DNA from: Torymus aiolomorphi
Lineage: Eukaryota > Arthropoda > Insecta > Hymenoptera > Torymidae
Direction: 5' to 3'
Assembly: GCA_036365515.1 (NCBI GenBank)
Contig: CM070876.1
Span: forward strand, 175,721,478-175,785,477
Length of the DNA stretch: 64,000 nt
Part shown: positions 43,261-56,386 of the stretch, piece by piece
How the letters are laid out: every line of letters begins with the position of its first letter
Position numbering within the stretch: position 1 is the first letter of the stretch
Program-made: the position numbers and the translations under genes
Notes under the pieces: model-generated
The model's input: the letters and a program-made list of their open reading frames with translations, nothing else
What the model was told of the DNA's origin: nothing
Databases searched by the model: none

Positions 43261-44846
43261 TCGATCGTTGGGTTGGGGTCCGGGTGCGGAACTGTATTTG
43301 GAATACTTATAAGTTTTTTTTTTTTTGTCCAAGTTATATATACGGAACGTGTCGTCGACGCAACCCTGGCGAAATATTAATTTCCCGCCGAGTATCAATT
43401 TGAGACTTTGACAGAGTTTCGATCATTTAAGAGATCGGCGGCGCTCGTTTAAAGGGAAATAAAAGTACAAACGCTCTCATTTGGGTAAAATGACGGGTGT
43501 TTGCCGTGTATATATACCCTTTGATCGCAACCTGCAGGCGCATTTCGGATCCGAGGTAAATACGGGGTTGTCCGTGGCTGGACAACTCATTCGTTTAATG
43601 TTTGACGCAATTAAATATTTATTATGTCCTTGGCGGAAAGAAATAATGGCCCGTACTTTAAAAGTATTTTCACTCGATCGGACGCCTTTTTTCTCCCCGG
43701 CTTATGTGAAAAAGGAGATAAATAGTATACTCAAGAAGCACGTTAAATTGACCAATTTGTGAGCCAGAATGTGAAAATCGACCACATTAAAGGACTTTCC
43801 AAATAAGACGAGGAACAGTGTGTAAAAAGCAAAATAATCGCAGTGTAAATACGAGAAATTTTAAAACGAATTCAGATTACGTCATAAATTATATTGTTGT
43901 AAAGGCAATCAACGCGTTTATTTATTTTTTTTATGATATTATCGTTTGTTTGCGACAAGAGTAAATTTTATTGTATATAATACAATTAATTAACGGTAGA
44001 TGCATCATCAAGTTACACCAACTATCTGTTCTGCGATTCATTCATTGATTTATGAATACGTATACACATCTCTAAGAGAGATTCTGATGCTTCTATGTAT
44101 TCAGTTCAGATAAAAGATAGATAATGTCCAGTAGATAAAATTTTAACTGTTGACGACCTCATAAGAGAGCTATTGTTGTTACTTTGATGATATTGAATAT
44201 ATTGAGATGCAATGCATTTACATGATGAACGCACATAATGGATATATGATATAGAAACCGATACGATAATATTACGCGGAGTACACTCACCTAGTATTAA
44301 GTTTAACATCATCTGTTACTTTATCTACGAACTAGTGGTTCACAGTGCCACACGGTAAAATTTTAATTTATCAAATGACATCTTAATTTCAATCTTATAA
44401 AAAGAACAACGAGACTTCCTTGTATTAAAAACTTACTCATAAAATAATGTATTCGTTGGTTTTAAATATGGCACGAACTACTGTGAACTAAATAACTGAA
44501 ACGCGAATCTCTGCCGCACGTGCCAACCTAGTTTTTTTTTTATATATACGTTATACCAAGCAATTTTAATTGCGTCTGTATATGAAATGCCTTAACTGTA
44601 TTTCATTTTACGCTTCTTTCCAGCTTTAGCAGTTTCGCTATACGCGAGTTGAAAAACAATACACGGATGGCCTTGAAAACAACCCCAATTTCGAAATTTT
44701 CATTCTATACCGAAAGGTACATGTCACTAACTGATAACGCCTATAATCAAAATCCTATTTCTCTTTCCTAATCCTATACCGAATGCGAGCGAACTCACCC
44801 GATCCGTAAAATTCCAATTAAAATCGTTATAGCGTACCCGACTCAC

Positions 44847-44919
44847 CTAAAAAATGATAACTCTTGTCGTCCGCCACCGTGTACGCCTGCTGATTCATCA
44901 TGGAAAAGTGGTGAATCAT
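44847..44919 (-). CDS. Tpd52: TPD52-family gene: alternative first coding exon (short head)
   Basis: This exon encodes 24 residues beginning MIHHFSMMNQQAY and ending DDKSYHFL, plus one base of a Gly codon. An in-frame TAA lies two codons upstream of the ATG, so translation should start here. The donor TTTTTAG|GTGAGT is a near-perfect splice site. It leaves phase 1, exactly what the acceptor at 34191 needs, giving the junction YHFL-G-EDAAL. Joining to the common exons gives 237 residues with the cassette or 217 without, close to the normal length of TPD52 proteins. This makes it a likely main isoform. The intron to 34191 would be about 10.7 kb. It is too short to be found as an ordinary open frame. 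Confidence 0.72.
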
Positions 44920-45300
44920 CTCGATTTAAATGCTCGCTCCAAAACTCAACTTTCCTCCCACGACACACGACTGCGCGCGCTCTCAGTATTATACACCGGG
45001 CCACCTGCGCAAAAATCGCAGCGACACAGAGCGCGTCCCGACGACTTTCGCTATTTCAATGAATAAAAAAAGAGAGCCTAAAGAGTATCGACGCGGGCGC
45101 GCGCGCGCGGGGCGACACTTTGCCTCTATAATGTCAAGCGCGTTCTTGCACACAACATACCCCTATATAACCGCGCGCTCGTGTACTTACTCGCGAGCGC
45201 ACGCGGCATTATTAAATTAGCCGGTGGATTAGGCACGTCGCGAATCGCCTATATAGATGGTACGCGCGTATATATATATATCGTACAGAGGAAAGGGGAG
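44920..45300 (-). promoter_or_regulatory. Candidate promoter and 5' UTR of the short isoform
   Basis: This CpG-dense patch lies just upstream of the ATG at 44919. On the minus strand TTATATAG lies at 45170-45163. A start about 30 bases downstream would give a 5' UTR of roughly 220 nt. The proximity of a TATA-like box, CpG-rich DNA and a first coding exon is the only support. Confidence 0.35.
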
Positions 45301-46520
45301 CGCGCGCGTTATATACGTATTACACGTGCGTCACGAGTTTAGACGATTCTAGCGCGCGTTTTGCCACGACTCAGCAAGTAAATAAAGTCGGCGCAGTAGG
45401 TTTTCGTAATGACTCGCGTCGCTGCTGGCTATCAAAACTGAATTCTGGCATCGTTAAAAATGAATGGAAATTGCAAGCTTTTTGTGTTACGATTATCTAT
45501 GTATATAAATTATGGTCATGGGCGCTGAGAAAACCTTTTTTTTTAGGTTTGGTAAAGTATAGATGTTTACGGTGATAATGTTTAGTGCTGTAAGAGTTTG
45601 TATAAAAATTTCAGATGGAGTAATAATAAACTTCACGAGTGGATACAAGCTCGACTAGCTTTATCGATTTTAGAAGCCACGATGTTTGTAATTAATTCTC
45701 ATTATGTATTAGAATCTTGTGTGAAAATTGAGTTCGGGTTAATTTCGGCATAGTTCTAGTTTGAGTTGTCTAACTTTTCTAAACTTCAGTAATTGTGAAG
45801 TGTCTTGAGCTATATATAAGGATTGTTCAACTAATTTTTTCCCAAGCATTACTAGCAAAATAAACAATATAAAAAAATCAATGAAACAAAAAATAAGGAA
45901 AAAAATATTTCCAATAAATTAAAAATTTTAAACATAGTTTTTGTGCGAAAATTTGACAGCCTCTTACTCATCGCCGAATTTAGTAGCTATTGCTTGAGGT
46001 AGTTTTGTTCTTGTTAATAAAAACAATCAATATGAAGTAAAAATTATTACAGATAAAAAACTTTTGCTTTATAACCTTCATTTAAAGTTGTTTGAGAAAT
46101 CCCAATCAGCAGTTCAGCAGATACCCACCCTAAGCAAAAAAGCCTATAATCAGGTATATAATCAAGATCATGATCACAGTCTGAACATGTTGGTGTCGCT
46201 TTATTCTGTCAGATCCTTGTAAGCGTAAAGGTATACGTAATTTGACTTGATTTGACGACTTGTCGCAATAGCCTGATTAACGCGAATATCACAGTAATTT
46301 TTATCGGAAAATTGTATATGTATACATCTGTGTAGCCAAGATGGCGCGACTTGGCCAGCAGCCCCATTTAAATATACAGGTTAAGGATGTGTGGGCTATA
46401 CTATCGGCATCGAATATCAGTATTACTAAAATTATTAATAATTAAATATAAAACCATATTTGCTACTTTTTTATTAAATAAGTTTAGAGAAATAAATCAA
46501 ATGAGCAATATAAGCCCCTA
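45301..46520. other. Non-coding, AT-rich
   Basis: No gene seen. Near 46340 there is a GC-richer snippet (AAGATGGCGCGACTTGG) that may be a repeat fragment. Confidence 0.5.
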
Positions 46521-48187
46521 AACTAAGAAATCAGACGAAAATTTTTGAAGTATTTCGACTTTTAAAAATCATATGTCTTAATACATTTTTAATTTCATTC
46601 ATCAAGGTGCCGCATCTTCAAATTTTATTCGATTCTTGTTTTTTTGGTCTTATTTTGTCCAGGGGAGAATTATAAATAGACCCACTAACTCAAAAATAAA
46701 AAATATATCATAAATTTTCATTAAAGTTTAGTTTTATAAAAAAGGAACTCACTTTTTAAGTTGACTGTGCACTTTATAATGTTTATTATCTTAAATATAA
46801 AGTTAGTTTTTTATTTTTGAGTTAGTGGGTCTATTAATAATTCTCCCCTGGACAAAATAAGACCAAAAAAAACAAGAATCGAATAAAATTTGAAGATGCG
46901 GCACCTTCATGAATGAAATTAAAAATGTATTAGAATATGGGAGCGTCCAGCAGAAACGGGCCACCGAGCGCGCGCGGTGCCTTTTTTCGCGTAAAAGGCG
47001 CTCTGTTTAACTCGCTCATAATCGTATGCTGCGTCTTTGAAAAAAAAACCAAGGACCTATATCGATAGATTTTTTTTTGCTCTTTCCAATTGCGCGATTG
47101 TTTTTATTGCGAAACGCGTTCTTCCGGACGAAAACTCGAGTTGAATATTGAAAGCCATTTTTCTCAAAGTATATCATGTTTTTTTCAAAATAAATTACAC
47201 CATTGGAAAGTACAACTCTTAAGCTTCAAAACCCTATCTTGGAGAAGTTGGAGAAATAAAGGGTTTAAAAGTAACAACATGAAAAAGACAGCGCCGAGGG
47301 TCCGCGCGAGCCCCTCGCGCCCGTACGTACGGCACGTTTAAGTGCACGCTCTATTCAATTCGCTAATAATCGTGTACCAAGTCTCTGAAAAAAGAACTAA
47401 GGACATATATCGATAGATTTTTTCCTGCTCTTTCCAATGGTGCTATTATTTTTATTCCGAATTTCACTGCTTTCAGTGCGTTCATGGATATTTTTATGTT
47501 TAATATATTATGTTTTTCAAATTTTGTTATATAAATGAACAAAGTTCATTGTAATATTATACTAACTGTTACAACTAGATCCACAAAATTATGTCCACGC
47601 ATTGGCATTGTAAGTTATAAATAATAGCACCATTGGAAAGAGCAGGAAAAAATCTATCGATATATGTCCTTAGTTCTTTTTTCAGAGACTTGGTACACGA
47701 TTATTAGCGAATTGAATAGAGCGTGCACTTAAACGTGCCGTACGCACGGGCGCGAGGGGCTCGCGCGGACCCTCGGCGCTGTCTTTTTCATGTTGTTACT
47801 TTTAAACCCTTTATTTCTCCAACTTCTCCAAGATAGGGTTTTGAAGCTTAAGAGTTGTACTTTCCAATGGTGTAGTTTATTTTGAAAAAAAACATGATAT
47901 ACTTTGAGAAAAATGGCTTTCAATATTCAACTCGAGTTTTCGTCCGGAAGAACGCGTTTCGCAATAAAAACAATCGCGCAATTGGAAAGAGCAAAAAAAA
48001 ATCTATCGATATAGGTCCTTGGTTTTTTTTCAAAGACGCAGCATACGATTATGAGCGAGTTAAACAGAGCGCTTTTTACGCGAAAAAAAGCACCGCGCGC
48101 GCTCGGTGGCCCGTTTCTGCTGGACGCTCCCATATATGATTCTTAAAAGTCGAAATACTTCAAAAAATTGTTATCTGATTTCTTATT
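46521..48187. mobile_element. Foldback element with long inverted arms
   Basis: The left arm (46521-46574 plus 46935-47453) and right arm (47618-48187) are near-perfect inverted copies around a spacer of about 164 bp. Within each arm a roughly 100-bp module containing ATCGATAGATTTTTT occurs twice, 349 bp apart (47058 and 47407 on the left; its complement at about 47650 and 47999 on the right). Open frames in the two arms are mirror images of each other and look non-coding. No transposase is visible. RNA from it would form a long hairpin. Confidence 0.8.
46575..46934. mobile_element. 360-bp palindromic element inserted in the foldback
   Basis: The terminal inverted arms are about 130 bp (46575-46703 and 46808-46934), starting TCTTAATACATTTTTAATTT. 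It interrupts the left arm of the larger foldback; the right arm shows the uninterrupted sequence. Comparing the two gives a 2-bp AT/TA target duplication, the kind left by Tc1/mariner-type insertion. Confidence 0.75.
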
Positions 48188-48351
48188 TTGAGAGTTTCAA
48201 CTATTGGTCTTATGTCCTCCTACATAGTTTTCAAATAAAAATGAAAAAAAAAAAACAACCCCATATAACAAATTATTGATATTTATATATGGCGCAAGTT
48301 ACCCCGTGCTTAAGGATTTATACAATCGGTGTCAGAAGTTAGTTTTTAATT

Positions 48352-48354
<3 letters not shown>

Positions 48355-48382
<28 letters not shown>
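48355..48382. repeat. (AT)n microsatellite
   Basis: 28 bp of AT repeat just beyond the foldback element. Confidence 0.95.
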
Positions 48383-48386
<4 letters not shown>

Positions 48387-49667
48387 AATCCCAATACGTT
48401 CACATTAAATTCGGTGACATACTTTGAGCCATAATCTTCTATTTATAGACACCAAAAAGTACAGTACGGCTTATATACCAAACAAAATTGCAAGACCAAA
48501 ACTCGTCGTCTGTGAATTCTTGACAGGTCAATACATGTATTGTTCTATAGGATACGACTGACAAACGTCCCCTAGAATTTGTTCGAAAGAATTATCAAAA
48601 ATAAAAAACAGTAACATAAAATAACTAGTGTGCTTATTAACTAAAAGTAATGAATATCCACTTCACACTACCGCTGATAAGGATTTTGCAGGAAAAGTAT
48701 TAGTCATGCTCATACTATCTTTACGAGAAGCATGATCGAGACATAATTTCATGTAACGGAATCCCTATTTGATTTAAAACTCTACTAATTGCGAAGTTTG
48801 TAGAAGCGTCATCGTTGACAAACTTCGGTGCATGTTAGGCTATACTAGACGAAAGGGGGCAGAACAAAATACTATTTATTTTTTTATTACGAAGAAAAAA
48901 CTAATGGCCTCTAATTATTTTCCAATTTAGCTAAGTCTTTTAATTATAAATCTAATTAAATTTACATGAAGAAACATCATCCACTATCTATCCATAAACG
49001 AATCAAGAGAAAAGGAAATAATGAAAATAAAACGCATTCGTCGTGAGATTTACAACAGACCATAATATATATTAAATACTAGCACCTATACTATTTCATA
49101 CAACCATAATCATGAATTAGCATTTCTTGTCTATATCTATATAGCCATGAAAACGCACTCGAGGTAATCAATAATCATTGCCATATTCATCCAGCCAACA
49201 TCATCATCATCAGTCCCGATGCGACGTTAAATCCCCCCTCAACAAAGGAAGAAACCCGCGACTACACATGGACATACAAACAGGATTCCCTCAGCAAAAA
49301 GCTTTGACCCAGATGGCGTTACAATAAAAATGCCCGTTTCGTCATTGAGCCACGCTGCACGTGGCGTTTCTCGCGCCGGCGCCGATATGGCACCACTCGC
49401 ACGCGCATATACATGTGCACCGTCGTTCCCGCGTCCCGGTCATGCTGTTTGATGTGCATGAATATATATATGCGCGTATGTGTGTACACAGGGCCAGGCA
49501 CGTGTAATGTGGCTCGTAAAGCCGCCGTTCGATCGGGCCAGGGAATATTGTACTTGCGCGCTCGCACAGTCGTCATAAATAAATTACGCGCGAAAGTGCG
49601 TGCGATGCGCAAGCGCCGACGTTCGAACTTGCGCGCGCTTTTTTTGCCCCTGATGAGTCACGCGCGT

Positions 49668-49871
<204 letters not shown>

Positions 49872-52251
49872 ACAATTCGATCGAAGTCTCATATCATTTT
49901 CGCGACGTAACGGATCTTTCTTTTTACGGTGGGACGATAAAGCGCGCTCTCCTCTATGGGAATGAAATTAGCGTTGCGAAATTTTATTACTGCATGCACG
50001 AGCGCGAGCCTTGAATGGAGTTGGAATGGACCAGCCGATCGCTTTTTGGACGTAAAAGAAGATCGTTTTAAGGAACTTCGAGAACGACGCGGTCCTCGAA
50101 ATAGCTCTGATGTGGACGGGTTTGGTTTTTGCGTTAAAGGCGTGTCGAGGCGAGTTTTTGTTTTTCGAGGTGTAACATGAATGAACTTCGTCATTGGTGA
50201 TTTTGGGCAGGTGATACGAAGAATTTCGCGTCGTAAATTTTACAATGTTAATTTTCAATTCAAGATTGACTACTCATTTAATTGATATAGCACGGAATGT
50301 TAATTTTAGCAGCTATTAAAGTGAAGTGAACTTATTTATCGGGGATTGGTGTGCAGAACACGTGCGAACATTTCGATCCACTGATAATTTGCAATGAATC
50401 AAACGCAGTATTTATAACATCGATGTCATCCTCTTGACAGGTACGAAATATATATAGTATACATTAAATATTAAATCAAAACAGATATACGCTGTGCTGG
50501 TTCATCGACATGTGCATCGCATAATTGAATATTAAAGCATGGTAATAAAAACCGCCGTCATGTAAACATTTCACGATGTGTTACAGAATGTAATAAGTTT
50601 TATTATTACTGGATTATACAGTATGCAAAAGCATTTGTAAAGTCTGTCCCAATATGCAATTATTATAATCTTATATTTAGGAAACGTTAATGTCTAAGTT
50701 AAAACATCTCCTCTTCAATTCTATATATAGAAACTGATAAAATACTGTTATCACACGATGATGAGATTTTGGCAAACTAAATTAGACTAATGATAAAATC
50801 GCTGAATCAATTTATTTGTTCTCTATAGCACAAAGATACATTGACTGCCACAACTGTAGCAGCAAATAAACCGACTTCTAAGAAGCGTTTATCCCTACAT
50901 AGTGGAGATATATACAAACTTTTTTATGAGAAATTATTATGTTGATATTTTTGAAGTATAAAATTAATAGTATCGCATTAAAAATAATACGTATAGTATA
51001 CATATATAAGAATAACTGTAAGTAGCGGTCAATGAAGGTAACAGATATACAGTCGATGAAAGGCCTCAAAGTATATGGACATTTTTGTGTTTCATACATA
51101 TACATATCCTGTAGTGCAAATCGATATTTCGAGTTGCTGGTGACACAACAAACAGACGTGTATAGCATGCCCGCTTGGCACTTGATAGCTGTGTCGATTT
51201 CTACTCGTTTCAAGTAAAAATTTTTAAAAATATGGATTCAAAAAACTTTAAAAATAAATTACATATATAAATTTTCTCTTCATTCAAAAATCATTTTTCT
51301 CTAATACCTTACACCAAAACTATGTTTAGACTGTGTCGAAAAATCTGCATATACCATGGATAAAAATTTGTGCTCGGTGCTTGTAACTTCTTCAATTAAT
51401 TATACATACCTACGATATTTCTGAAGTGATACAAGAGTAAAAGTATATGCAACATTATTTCTCCTATATATACTGACGATTTGCTGTCCGCGCGTTTTCC
51501 CGCCTGTAATGTGTAGCGACGACTAATTTGACGCCGCGAGCCGCGAGCACGTTTAAAGTTTCAGCGGGCGTATTGAATTTTTTTCACGAGTACCTTTGAC
51601 CTAAATCTAGCGATTGTGCGATAGTTTTGAGTCGCGCTAAAAATTCCCCTCGAAAGAGATATACACAAGCGCGTTACAGTTTGCATTCTGCGTCTTATGT
51701 GCGCCTTCGATTTACAACCGCTAATTGTAACGAGATCTGTATCGCGCAGAAATCGCGTAAGAAAAGTGTGCGTAGCGCCGTGATTGACGTGAAATCTAAT
51801 ATAGGTACGCGACGGGAACTCGAGGAGTTTGAACTATTTTAGTTACCTTGATGATATAGACAAATTTTCATTATAATGCAAGTTAATGAAAAGTTAGTGA
51901 GTTATTTTATAATTTCATGGGAAATTTATTATTATCAGATCTCTATTAAGCGTGCACGTTTATTCTTCAATTTGCTTTAGAAATGATCCCACTTATTATT
52001 CATAAAAAAACATTTACTGTGCAAACCGTGTCGTGCAAGTTCGGGACAAATATTAAATTATGCAATGTCATTAATCAATAATGCAATTAATTAATGTCAT
52101 TAGTGACAAAACTTTATATAAATATCAATAATACGCATAGAACGTTATTTTCAAAGTAATTATTATGTTTTCTTTGTTATTTTTCCAGTAACAAGACAGT
52201 GACAATTTTACACGTTTATGTAACTGATTTTTCGCATTATTCATATGAATT

Positions 52252-52525
52252 TTAACGATATATTCTAATTTATAATGGGTCTGAAGTTTGCATCGTTGGA
52301 ATGCAACGAAATAATTTTTTACGATTGATTAAAGTTATTAAACAATGGAAATTTTATCTAAACCTTCGTTTTAAAGTTAATTTATACTATAAAATACTAA
52401 ATCTACACGCAAAATTAATATTATTTAATATAAACGTGAAGCAAAATGAATTATTTTTTTTATTTCGTTGGACTCCAACGTTGCAAACTTCAGACCCATA
52501 ATTTATATTAGGATATATTGAAATT
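52252..52525. mobile_element. Small MITE-like inverted-repeat element
   Basis: The arms at about 52252-52318 and 52446-52525 are inverted copies sharing ATGGGTCTGAAGTTTGCA and CAACGAAATAA. The interior is AT-rich and non-coding. Confidence 0.65.
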
Positions 52526-53737
52526 GTATCTACGTAGAAATTTGGAGCGAAATGCAAATCATTGATATTTATAGCATTGATCTATAGAGTGCGAACGTTC
52601 AGTACCAAATCCAACAATAATCAAAGGAAATTGCTTAAAACGTATTTGCGCAGGCTTTTTGTAATTTTCACGTACTCATCTTAATGGTTTTTAATTAATT
52701 TGACATTGATAATAAATGCTTACAATAATTCTTCAGCGTTTACTAAGATATCTTTAATATTTCTACCACCTGCGACTTTTCAACTTTTGCGCTTTAGCCG
52801 TGAGGTCACGTTGCTAAATCATTCATAAATTATACAGTTACACTGAAATAATTACTTGCTAACAATATATTCCATATAGTTGAATGGAAAATCATTAAAG
52901 TGCGTTCGCTTTTTTTAAAACATACACAGTCACTGAACATTACAAGTGAATATTAAACAACGCTAGAATGGTTTGTTTATAAACAAAGCATACGCAAACT
53001 CAATTACATTATGCAATAGGCTACAGCGTTAATTAAACCAACACCGGGAAATGCTTATTTGCAAGTAGGTAGAATGCGCCAGAAACTCATTTAAATAAAA
53101 TTTTAGTCACTCTCCCGAAAAAAAAAAATAAAAAATGATTGCACTTCAACTATTTAAACACATTTGACACTAATGTACCTACTGATTTCTTATCGATTTA
53201 ACCCATGATACAACGACTTCATCAATTAGTGAAAGGAACGTTCCTGCGTAAGACACGGGGCAAACGTTTTTATCAATACGCACCCGCATCAACACTTGTT
53301 TCGCTCTCGTTATCTTTTCCTGGCAGCAGCCTGAAAATCAATGTCTCGCCAGCTCACGCAACCTTCTGTTCCCTCGAAAGCCGTATTATACGTCATTCGC
53401 GTATAATCACCTACCGAAAAAAGCCCTCTGTTCTCCTCGCCATAGCCCTAGCCCTTCGTGCGCCCATCAATAATAAAGTGCAGAGTATTACATGTATGAG
53501 ACGGGCTCCAACCGCGCGTAACCATAACCTCCAGCGCGCGTCATCTTTGAGGTTATGTTTCTCCACTGCGCCCGAACGAGAGGGAGGGAACTGTCAACTC
53601 TCTTGTCAACTACGACCTCTTCTCTCTCTCTCTCTCCCTCTCTCGTCATCGCGTATGTACACCTACACACGCGGGGGTATTATGTACACGCATTACAGCG
53701 TGTGCGCACTCGGCATTTCAATTTGACTCACTCTCAC
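52526..53737. other. Non-coding, AT-rich then GC-richer
   Basis: The frame at 53205-53726 has no recognisable domain. Low-complexity Ser/Leu runs come from CT repeats. Confidence 0.5.
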
Positions 53738-53759
53738 CTGTTGGTACGTTGCTCATCAT
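53738..53759 (-). CDS. Tpd52: TPD52-family gene: possible third alternative first coding exon
   Basis: A short frame starts with two adjacent Met codons (MMSNVPT) and ends at a strong donor, ACAG|GTGAGA, in phase 1. It could join 34191 to give MMSNVPT-G-EDAAL. Upstream in the same frame is an acidic run of Asp/Glu codons and then a TAG, so the first Met is the likely start if this is a first exon. A CAG at the upstream edge of the acidic run could instead be an acceptor of an internal exon. The predicted protein would be 220 residues with the cassette and 200 without it. It sits at the edge of a CpG-rich patch. Support is only the donor, phase and context. A chance match or an exon of another transcript is possible. 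Confidence 0.38.
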
Positions 53760-54260
53760 GCCCGTGTCGTCTTCGTCGTCGTCGTCGGCTTCCTGGATAT
53801 ATGATATCGCAACACTACTCTCCGTCTACTGCTTCTGCTGCTGCTGCTATACTGCTGTTACTGCTGCGACGGGACTAATACGTGAGTCTCTCTCGTCTCT
53901 CCCTCTCCCTTGTGTCGGTTGGTTAGTCGTGTACTCTACGCTCGCTTCTCGTATATACTTATTATTTTGCTGCTGCTGCTGCTCTGTCCGTCCGTCCGTC
54001 GCTGTTGCTCGCGCGTACGCGTGCGTATATACTCACAGCGCAGAGCGATGATCGATGAATTTTCTCCGCGCTCACCGACAGAGATAGCGAATGCTGCTAT
54101 GCTTAGGCGATATAAGTTAGTGTGCGGAAAGGAGTGAGCGAGAGAGATAGCGGGAGGGGAAGTTGACACGTCGTGTTTAGGAAGCGGAGGTAGACTATAT
54201 AATACCCGGCCCCTTTTAACTCGGATGCGTTACTTATCTGAGAATTCTCGCCGCTCGATT
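53760..54260 (-). promoter_or_regulatory. Candidate promoter for the tentative third first exon
   Basis: This is a GC-rich patch with GCA trinucleotide runs (53828-53855 and 53971-53983, seen as CTG/TGC on the plus strand). The minus strand carries TATTATATAG near 54203-54194. The position fits an upstream promoter for the exon at 53738-53759, but the assignment depends entirely on that exon being real. Confidence 0.22.
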
Positions 54261-55169
54261 TAAATGCGGGGTAAACATTCGAACTCGTCAAAGTTACGCA
54301 ATGTCAGATTAGAGAGTTATGAGGAAACTTTCGTAATACGGAAGGATAATTTTCCGTTCATTGGGAATTGTTCGAAAAAATTTTCTCGACAAATAAAGGA
54401 AAATTCCGATGGATTTTCACAATTTGGAAAGTTTTACGCAGGAATTTTAAGATATAACATATATACAGTGCCGTGGCGTAGCGTAAAAGGGGCCACGGCG
54501 CTGACGGTTGTATTGTATCATGGAAGGCTGCGCGCACTGAAGCCAGAGAGACACGGAAAGTCGATCGGGACGCGCTCTTGTTGTGACAGGAGCGTACTAT
54601 ATTTTACCTCGGGAATTTCGGGATATCCGATATCCCTGCCGGCTCACTAGGAAGTTTCGTAATTTTCCTTGCTCGCCGAGAAAGCCACATTGATCTGGCT
54701 GCATTTTGGAAACTTATCGATTACAAGTAGTTTATATTCCGAAATTTTTGAAAAATTATTAATTTTATCATAAAAGCGTTTATTTTTTAATATTTCATTA
54801 TAACATATTGGTGGAACTATGAATTAGGTAAGAGGTGATTTAGACATGGTTCTGAGGTAGATAGTATGACCAAATCGGGAATGGGACCACCTACAATGAG
54901 TAGGCGCCTATATATAAGATACCGTTTGCCGAGTCGGTCAGTTTATGAAATTTTTACGAAATTCATATTTTGAAAGTCAATTATTATCGTTGCCCTAGTA
55001 CCCGTTGCCGCGGGACTCAATCTGAAATTACTTTCTCGGGGATATGCCCTAGTACACAATAATTATTTTATTTATATATGATATACAAATTAAATAGAAC
55101 TATTGCATATTTTGCTCTAAAACTTTATATTTGTGTTTTGGGGCTAATTTGGAATGAGTAAAAGATTTT
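54261..55169. other. Non-coding
   Basis: The frame at 54264-54650 matches no family. Beyond it the DNA is AT-rich. Confidence 0.5.
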
Positions 55170-55702
55170 GACCAACATAACCTCTTAAAATTTTAACACA
55201 ATGTTGTACTCGATAAGTGTAATAAGTGGTAAAAATTTCAACGGTCAGATTTTTTTCGGCAAAGAACTGACTCTTTAGACATAAAAAAGCTAATTCTCTA
55301 CCAAATTTCAAAACGATTCATTAACTTTTACTCCTGTTATCGTAAAGAAAAGAAAACGCACTTTTTTTCAAAAATAATTTTTTTCTCGGAAACAAATCAA
55401 CATAACCTCTTGAAATTTTAACACAATGTTGCACTCGATAAGTGTAATAAGTGGTAAAAATTTTGAGTCAATCAATCGAATATTCTTTTTAAAAATGCAA
55501 ATATAAGAAATTTATAAAAAAATTTTAACCTCAAATATCTTTGGTCACAACAGTCAGATTTTTTTGGGCAAAGTAGTTATCGTAAAGGAAAGAAAACGCG
55601 CATTTTTTCAAAAATAATTTTTTTCTCGGAAACAAATCAACATAACCTCTTGAAATTTTAACACAATGTTGTACTCGATAAGTGTAATAAGTGGTAAAAA
55701 TT
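55170..55702. repeat. Tandem repeat, about 230-240-bp unit, three copies
   Basis: The string AACATAACCTCTT followed by GATAAGTGTAATAAGTGGTA recurs at about 55174, 55400 and 55640. Copies 2 and 3 also share the preceding AACGC...CTCGGAAACAAATC stretch. AT-rich, no coding content. Confidence 0.7.
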
Positions 55703-56386
55703 TTGAGTGGAAAAATGAAAAAGTTTTTGAGATATTAATTAAAGAAATATAAACCATATTTTCATTAATAACAGATGACAGGCTAGAGGGCATGTTCTTG
55801 TTTGTGCACAATTTAAATTTAAAAAAAAAGAAATTGTAGGTAATTTAAAGACCTTTTAATAAAAATTTAGTTTATTAAGTAATACTTGCTGAAACAAATT
55901 ACAAAATCAAAAAAACGAAAAATTCAAAATCGTTTTTGGTTATAAAAAAAAATCGGTAAAATCAAAAAGTAGGTTATGCTCTCTCTATTCTCCTCCAAAA
56001 CGAAGAGAATAAGCCTTTTCCGATGTACACACACACACACACTGTTAAAAATGTTCTTAAATTTAAGAAACTTTTACGTTACAAATCTCACTGAATTTTA
56101 AGAATAATGTAACGAAGTATAATTTAATATACAAATACATTAAGTTTAATACAAAAATAATAATGAAATTTAAGGTAAATGTAGTAGAAGTTCAAAAATT
56201 ATGTATTAAAATTTAATACTGATAACAGAAAACGAATAAATATACAAGTAATGACAGTTTTTAGTAAAATTAATACATATTTAAGTTACTTTTGCAGATG
56301 AAATTTGAAAATAATCTAAATAAAAATTAAGAATATAAGTGAAAATTAAAAACAACGTAACTGAAAGTAAATTCAGACGTGTTCTT

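Larger units (their letters stand above)
40801..44846. other. Non-coding, intronic for the short-head isoform
   Basis: AT-rich except a CpG-rich patch at 42720-43480. The frames at 42933-43403 and 43481-43762 show no domain or usable splice phase and are regarded as chance. Confidence 0.5.

Noticed and set aside
43481..43762. 93-residue open frame on the plus strand
   Set aside because: No domain recognised, no splice or promoter support.
46005..46020. let-7-like TGAGGTAGT
   Set aside because: Only the seed matches; the rest of the mature sequence and a hairpin precursor are absent.
47090..47923. Matching open frames in the two foldback arms
   Set aside because: They are the same arm sequence read in mirror orientation. 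No domain, and frames are not preserved better than the surrounding DNA.
51848..51880. Minus-strand ATG followed by a phase 1 donor (CAAG|GTAACT), a possible fourth first exon
   Set aside because: AT-rich, very short and without promoter-like context. Phase agreement alone is expected one time in three.
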